Below the pieces are notes generated by a model that was not told where the DNA came from, ran no database searches, and saw nothing but the letters and a program-made list of their open reading frames with translations. A stretch of DNA of 64,000 nucleotides from Legionella sp. W10-070 (GTDB lineage Bacteria; Pseudomonadota; Gammaproteobacteria; Legionellales; Legionellaceae): contig NZ_CAAAJC010000003.1 of assembly GCF_900640175.1 (NCBI RefSeq), positions 62,001-126,000 of the forward strand. The letters run 5' to 3'. Each line of letters opens with the position of its first letter. Position 1 is the first letter of the stretch. Below are positions 61,458 through 64,000 of the stretch, one piece after another. The position numbers and the translations under genes are program-made.

Positions 61458-62057
61458 TTAACCAAATAATCGCCTGGTAATGCCTGCCACATGCTTGCCC
61501 TGGAAACGTGCAATCTGGCGTTCTACCGTACTTGGAGTGCGGCTGCCGTCATTACCAGCAATGGTTCCTGCTCCGTAGGGGGAGCCACCGCGCATCGCAC
61601 TCAGATCAGTCAACCCCTTTTCTGAATAGGGGGTCCCGACCAGGATCATCCCATGATGCATCAGGGTATTCCAGAATGATAAAATGGTTGATTCATTGCC
61701 TCCGCCAGTACCAGTGGAGACAAAAACACTGCCAATTTTACCGATTAAATCCCCGTTGATCCACATGCCTCCGGTTTGATCGAGAAAGTTGCGCATTTGA
61801 GCAGCCATGTTGCCGAAACGAGTCGGGGTGCCGAAAATAATGGCATCATAATCCTTCATTTCGGCAGGTTTTGCGATTTCCGCCTTCTGGTTTAACTTAA
61901 CCCCCGCTTTCTTCGCTACCTCTTCAGGCATGGTTTCCGGCACACGCTTAATCACTACATCAACCCCCTCCACTTCTGCGGCTCCTTTTGCGACCTCTTC
62001 TGCCATTGTTTCCACATGGCCATAGCTGGAATAATACAGGACTAATAATTTTGCCAT
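61458..62057 (-). CDS. wrbA: NAD(P)H:quinone oxidoreductase WrbA
   Basis: The 199-residue flavodoxin-like FMN protein starts at ATG 62057 after AAGGAGA and reads [18 protein letters not shown], which holds the FMN phosphate-binding loop. [20 protein letters not shown] and [11 protein letters not shown] are the other FMN segments. WrbA carries out two-electron quinone reduction against oxidative stress. The length matches E. coli (198). Confidence 0.96.
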   Translation of the reverse strand: MAKLLVLYYSSYGHVETMAEEVAKGAAEVEGVDVVIKRVPETMPEEVAKKAGVKLNQKAEIAKPAEMKDYDAIIFGTPTRFGNMAAQMRNFLDQTGGMWINGDLIGKIGSVFVSTGTGGGNESTILSFWNTLMHHGMILVGTPYSEKGLTDLSAMRGGSPYGAGTIAGNDGSRTPSTVERQIARFQGKHVAGITRRLFG

Positions 62058-62106
62058 CACTCTCTCCTTAGCAATAAAACTCTCCATACTTGTTGAATAG
62101 CTTCAA

Positions 62107-62940
62107 CTAAAATCGCTTATTTCGATAATCATCCAATGCCTGCAATACTTCTGCCTGGGTATTCATTACAAAAGGCCCTAACCAGGCAACGGGTTCCTGC
62201 AGTTTTTTTGCGGCAATCAGCAGGCAGCGGGCATTTTCAGTCAGCCCTTTTAAAACTAGTTTATTTCCCGGGCTTAGAATTGCAAGCACCCCTGAATGAA
62301 CAGGCTGATTGCCTGCAAGACAGCTTCCTGAGAGGACAAAAAGGATTGCCTGATGATGAGCAGGGATAGATTGCTGTATGGCTTGCCCTGCAGGCAGGCT
62401 AATATCAAAAAACAGGGGGGCTGTAGCAATTCCCTGGATAGGGGAGGCCGTTCCTTTGTCTGTTTTGCCAGCGATGACTTTAATCTCTATCGCCGAGTCA
62501 TGGGTTTCCACAGGCAATTGCGCTGCCGTAAACTCCTGATAGTGTGGGGAGGACCATTTTTTAGCAGCGGGTAAATTAAACCATAATTGCAACCCGGTTA
62601 AGCGTCCTTCAGTCTGCTTTGGCATTTCCGAATGAATAATTCCTCGTCCGGCTGTCATCCATTGTACATCTCCGGGACCAATCACTCCCTGATGACCATG
62701 ATTATCCCGGTGGAGCATCTGACCGTTTAGCATATAAGTTACGGTTTCAAAGCCACGGTGAGGATGCTGCGGGAATCCACCCAGGTAATCCATAGGTTGA
62801 TCACTATCAAAAAAATCAAACAACAAAATTGGGTCGTATTCATTTTGTTGACTGCTGCCAATATAGCGGTGAAGCTTTACCCCGGCTCCCTCGCGCATCA
62901 ACGTACCTGTCAGTAATTTTTCAACCCGGATATCATCCAT
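62107..62940 (-). CDS. Pirin family protein
   Basis: The 277-residue bicupin has FPQHPHRGFETVTYMLNGQM and DVQWMTAGRGIIHSEMP, which hold the conserved metal-binding His and Glu residues of pirins, and LQLWFNLPAAKKWSSPHYQE. Bacterial pirins such as YhhW have quercetin 2,3-dioxygenase activity or act in stress regulation. It is 49 bp from wrbA, with which it may form an oxidative-stress pair. Confidence 0.9.
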   Translation of the reverse strand: MDDIRVEKLLTGTLMREGAGVKLHRYIGSSQQNEYDPILLFDFFDSDQPMDYLGGFPQHPHRGFETVTYMLNGQMLHRDNHGHQGVIGPGDVQWMTAGRGIIHSEMPKQTEGRLTGLQLWFNLPAAKKWSSPHYQEFTAAQLPVETHDSAIEIKVIAGKTDKGTASPIQGIATAPLFFDISLPAGQAIQQSIPAHHQAILFVLSGSCLAGNQPVHSGVLAILSPGNKLVLKGLTENARCLLIAAKKLQEPVAWLGPFVMNTQAEVLQALDDYRNKRF

Positions 62941-63064
62941 GAGCCCTACTCAGCAGAAATAAAAATAAGCATACTGCAAAATTAAAATATTGTTAAACAT
63001 AAAAAAATTAACTACTCTAAAATTTTATATCTTTAATTATAACCCAAGGAAAGGGAGAGTTCCT

Positions 63065-64000
63065 GTGGATACTAAAGAACATACGGAATTAGGCAATGCA
63101 TTACGTTTTGAAAATATTGAAGGCAATCCTTATTTAAGGGTCGATGAGCAAGGGACGTTGTACCTGAAATTACAGCGCTGTTCTGAAGAGGGGATACCTC
63201 AGCCATTGGAGTTGGAAATGTCTGCCGGAGAAATTATCGCCATGGCGGGCGATTTTTTTACCGACCGCAACTGGAATATGAAACTGGATCTTCCCAGTTG
63301 CTCCAATTTTGAGAAAAATTTGGCGGATAAGACGGCAGGGTCTTTAGGTGACTACCTTATCAATCAGCTGGTGAAGGCGAGTGAAGAACGGGCTCTTATT
63401 GCTGCTTATAATAATCTGGCCTCCGTTGATGTCAGTCGAAAAAATATTAATTTAATCTACAAAATTGACGGCAGCACCTATATTCCTTTTTCAACCCTCT
63501 TAAATGATTATGTGAAGCAATTAATGTTCTTCCTGCGGGTTAAAGACTATGGTGAAATGTTAAATCGCAACCAGACTCATTTTACCCCCTGGTCTGTTCG
63601 CGTTTATACGCTTGGGCATCATCTTGCACTGGGCTACGCGCAGATGGCCTGTGAGCTGAAACGATTAGCTAAAGACAACCACTATCAACCCACCAGCCAG
63701 CAGTTGCTTGACCTACTGGATACCATACAAAAAGAAGCTGGAATATCCCCTGATACCCTGGGAGAGTTGGCTCACCGTTATCAGGCATTGGCTTTTCTTA
63801 TTGAATTATTTGTATTTCATTATTATTCAGATCATTTTGCTTCAGGGCATATGTCAATGGTAGGGGATTTACGCACCTTATTACCAGAGCGCTTTGGTAC
63901 CTGGGGCAGCATTTTAGCTAATGATCTGCATAATGAATTAAACCGCATAGGGGTTTATACGAAGAAGCCCTATGATCCTACTCCGCAGCCAACAGAAGCA
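63065..64000 (+). CDS. Zinc-dependent phospholipase C-like protein, N-terminal part
   Basis: The frame is open from GTG 63065 to the right edge (312 codons), with AGGGAGAG just upstream. The protein starts MDTKEHTELGNALRFENIEG and has a helical domain with FHYYSDHFASGHM, which fits the metal-binding H-D-H pattern of the PLC/S1-P1 nuclease fold. The start resembles the PlcC/CegC1-type phospholipase C family, which Legionella translocates into host cells. The rest of the gene lies outside, so the call is moderate. Confidence 0.5.
   Translation, partial: MDTKEHTELGNALRFENIEGNPYLRVDEQGTLYLKLQRCSEEGIPQPLELEMSAGEIIAMAGDFFTDRNWNMKLDLPSCSNFEKNLADKTAGSLGDYLINQLVKASEERALIAAYNNLASVDVSRKNINLIYKIDGSTYIPFSTLLNDYVKQLMFFLRVKDYGEMLNRNQTHFTPWSVRVYTLGHHLALGYAQMACELKRLAKDNHYQPTSQQLLDLLDTIQKEAGISPDTLGELAHRYQALAFLIELFVFHYYSDHFASGHMSMVGDLRTLLPERFGTWGSILANDLHNELNRIGVYTKKPYDPTPQPTEA

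Overview
The window looks like chromosome from a non-pneumophila Legionella or a close relative in the Legionellales. The evidence is the replication-origin block rpmH-dnaA-dnaN-recF with gammaproteobacterial gene neighbours, about 40% G+C, a PagP/Rcp-type lipid A palmitoyltransferase, and several proteins with eukaryote-like or host-targeting folds (F-box, Ulp/YopJ-like cysteine protease, HAD phosphatase, EEP phosphatase, ankyrin-like, coiled coil). Such proteins are typical of Dot/Icm effector repertoires. Species cannot be assigned by reading alone.

Region 1 (1-8.7 kb): the fumC start, then five tightly packed plus-strand genes. They encode an iron-sulfur APS/PAPS-reductase-like protein, a 1689-residue FAAL-ACP-KS-AT-ACP megasynthase, a PLP alpha-oxoamine synthase, phosphosulfolactate synthase (ComA) and 2-phosphosulfolactate phosphatase (ComB). 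Read together they suggest sulfite is made, fixed onto phosphoenolpyruvate to give sulfolactate, and tied to a one-step-extended fatty acyl chain released by the oxoamine synthase. That would give a sulfonated lipid or lipid-like metabolite. This is the most likely undescribed system in the window.

Region 2 (8.7-22 kb): rsmE, trxA, a hotdog thioesterase coupled to parC, an LCMT-family methyltransferase, a frameshifted secreted-protein pseudogene, and the complete nine-gene atp operon on the minus strand with a recognisable promoter. Region 3 (22-28.5 kb): a conserved envelope/replication block, rsmI divergent from lpoA-yraN-diaA-two BON lipoproteins, the same order as in E. coli but with the BON lipoprotein doubled.

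Region 4 (28.5-37.5 kb): an accessory block with a palindromic 144-bp mobile repeat, a repeat-rich coiled-coil protein, an ankyrin-like protein, an acyl-CoA dehydrogenase, an ISAs1-type transposase remnant, and a divergent pair of membrane-associated proteins, one with an apparent CE-clan His-Asp-Gln-Cys set. Region 5 (37.5-46.5 kb): mnmE-yidC-yidD-rnpA-rpmH, oriC, dnaA-dnaN-recF. recF contains a perfect parS and a second parS follows it, but gyrB is not in its usual place.

Region 6 (46.5-64 kb): accessory and housekeeping genes mixed: HAD-like, F-box and EEP-family candidate effectors, coq7, exoD, an APC permease, pagP, a DUF962/Mpo1 protein, a second copy of the 144-bp palindrome that supplies the rlmKL stop codon, darP, a TauE-type permease, wrbA, a pirin, and the start of a probable phospholipase C-like gene running off the end. 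No rRNA, tRNA or CRISPR array was seen.
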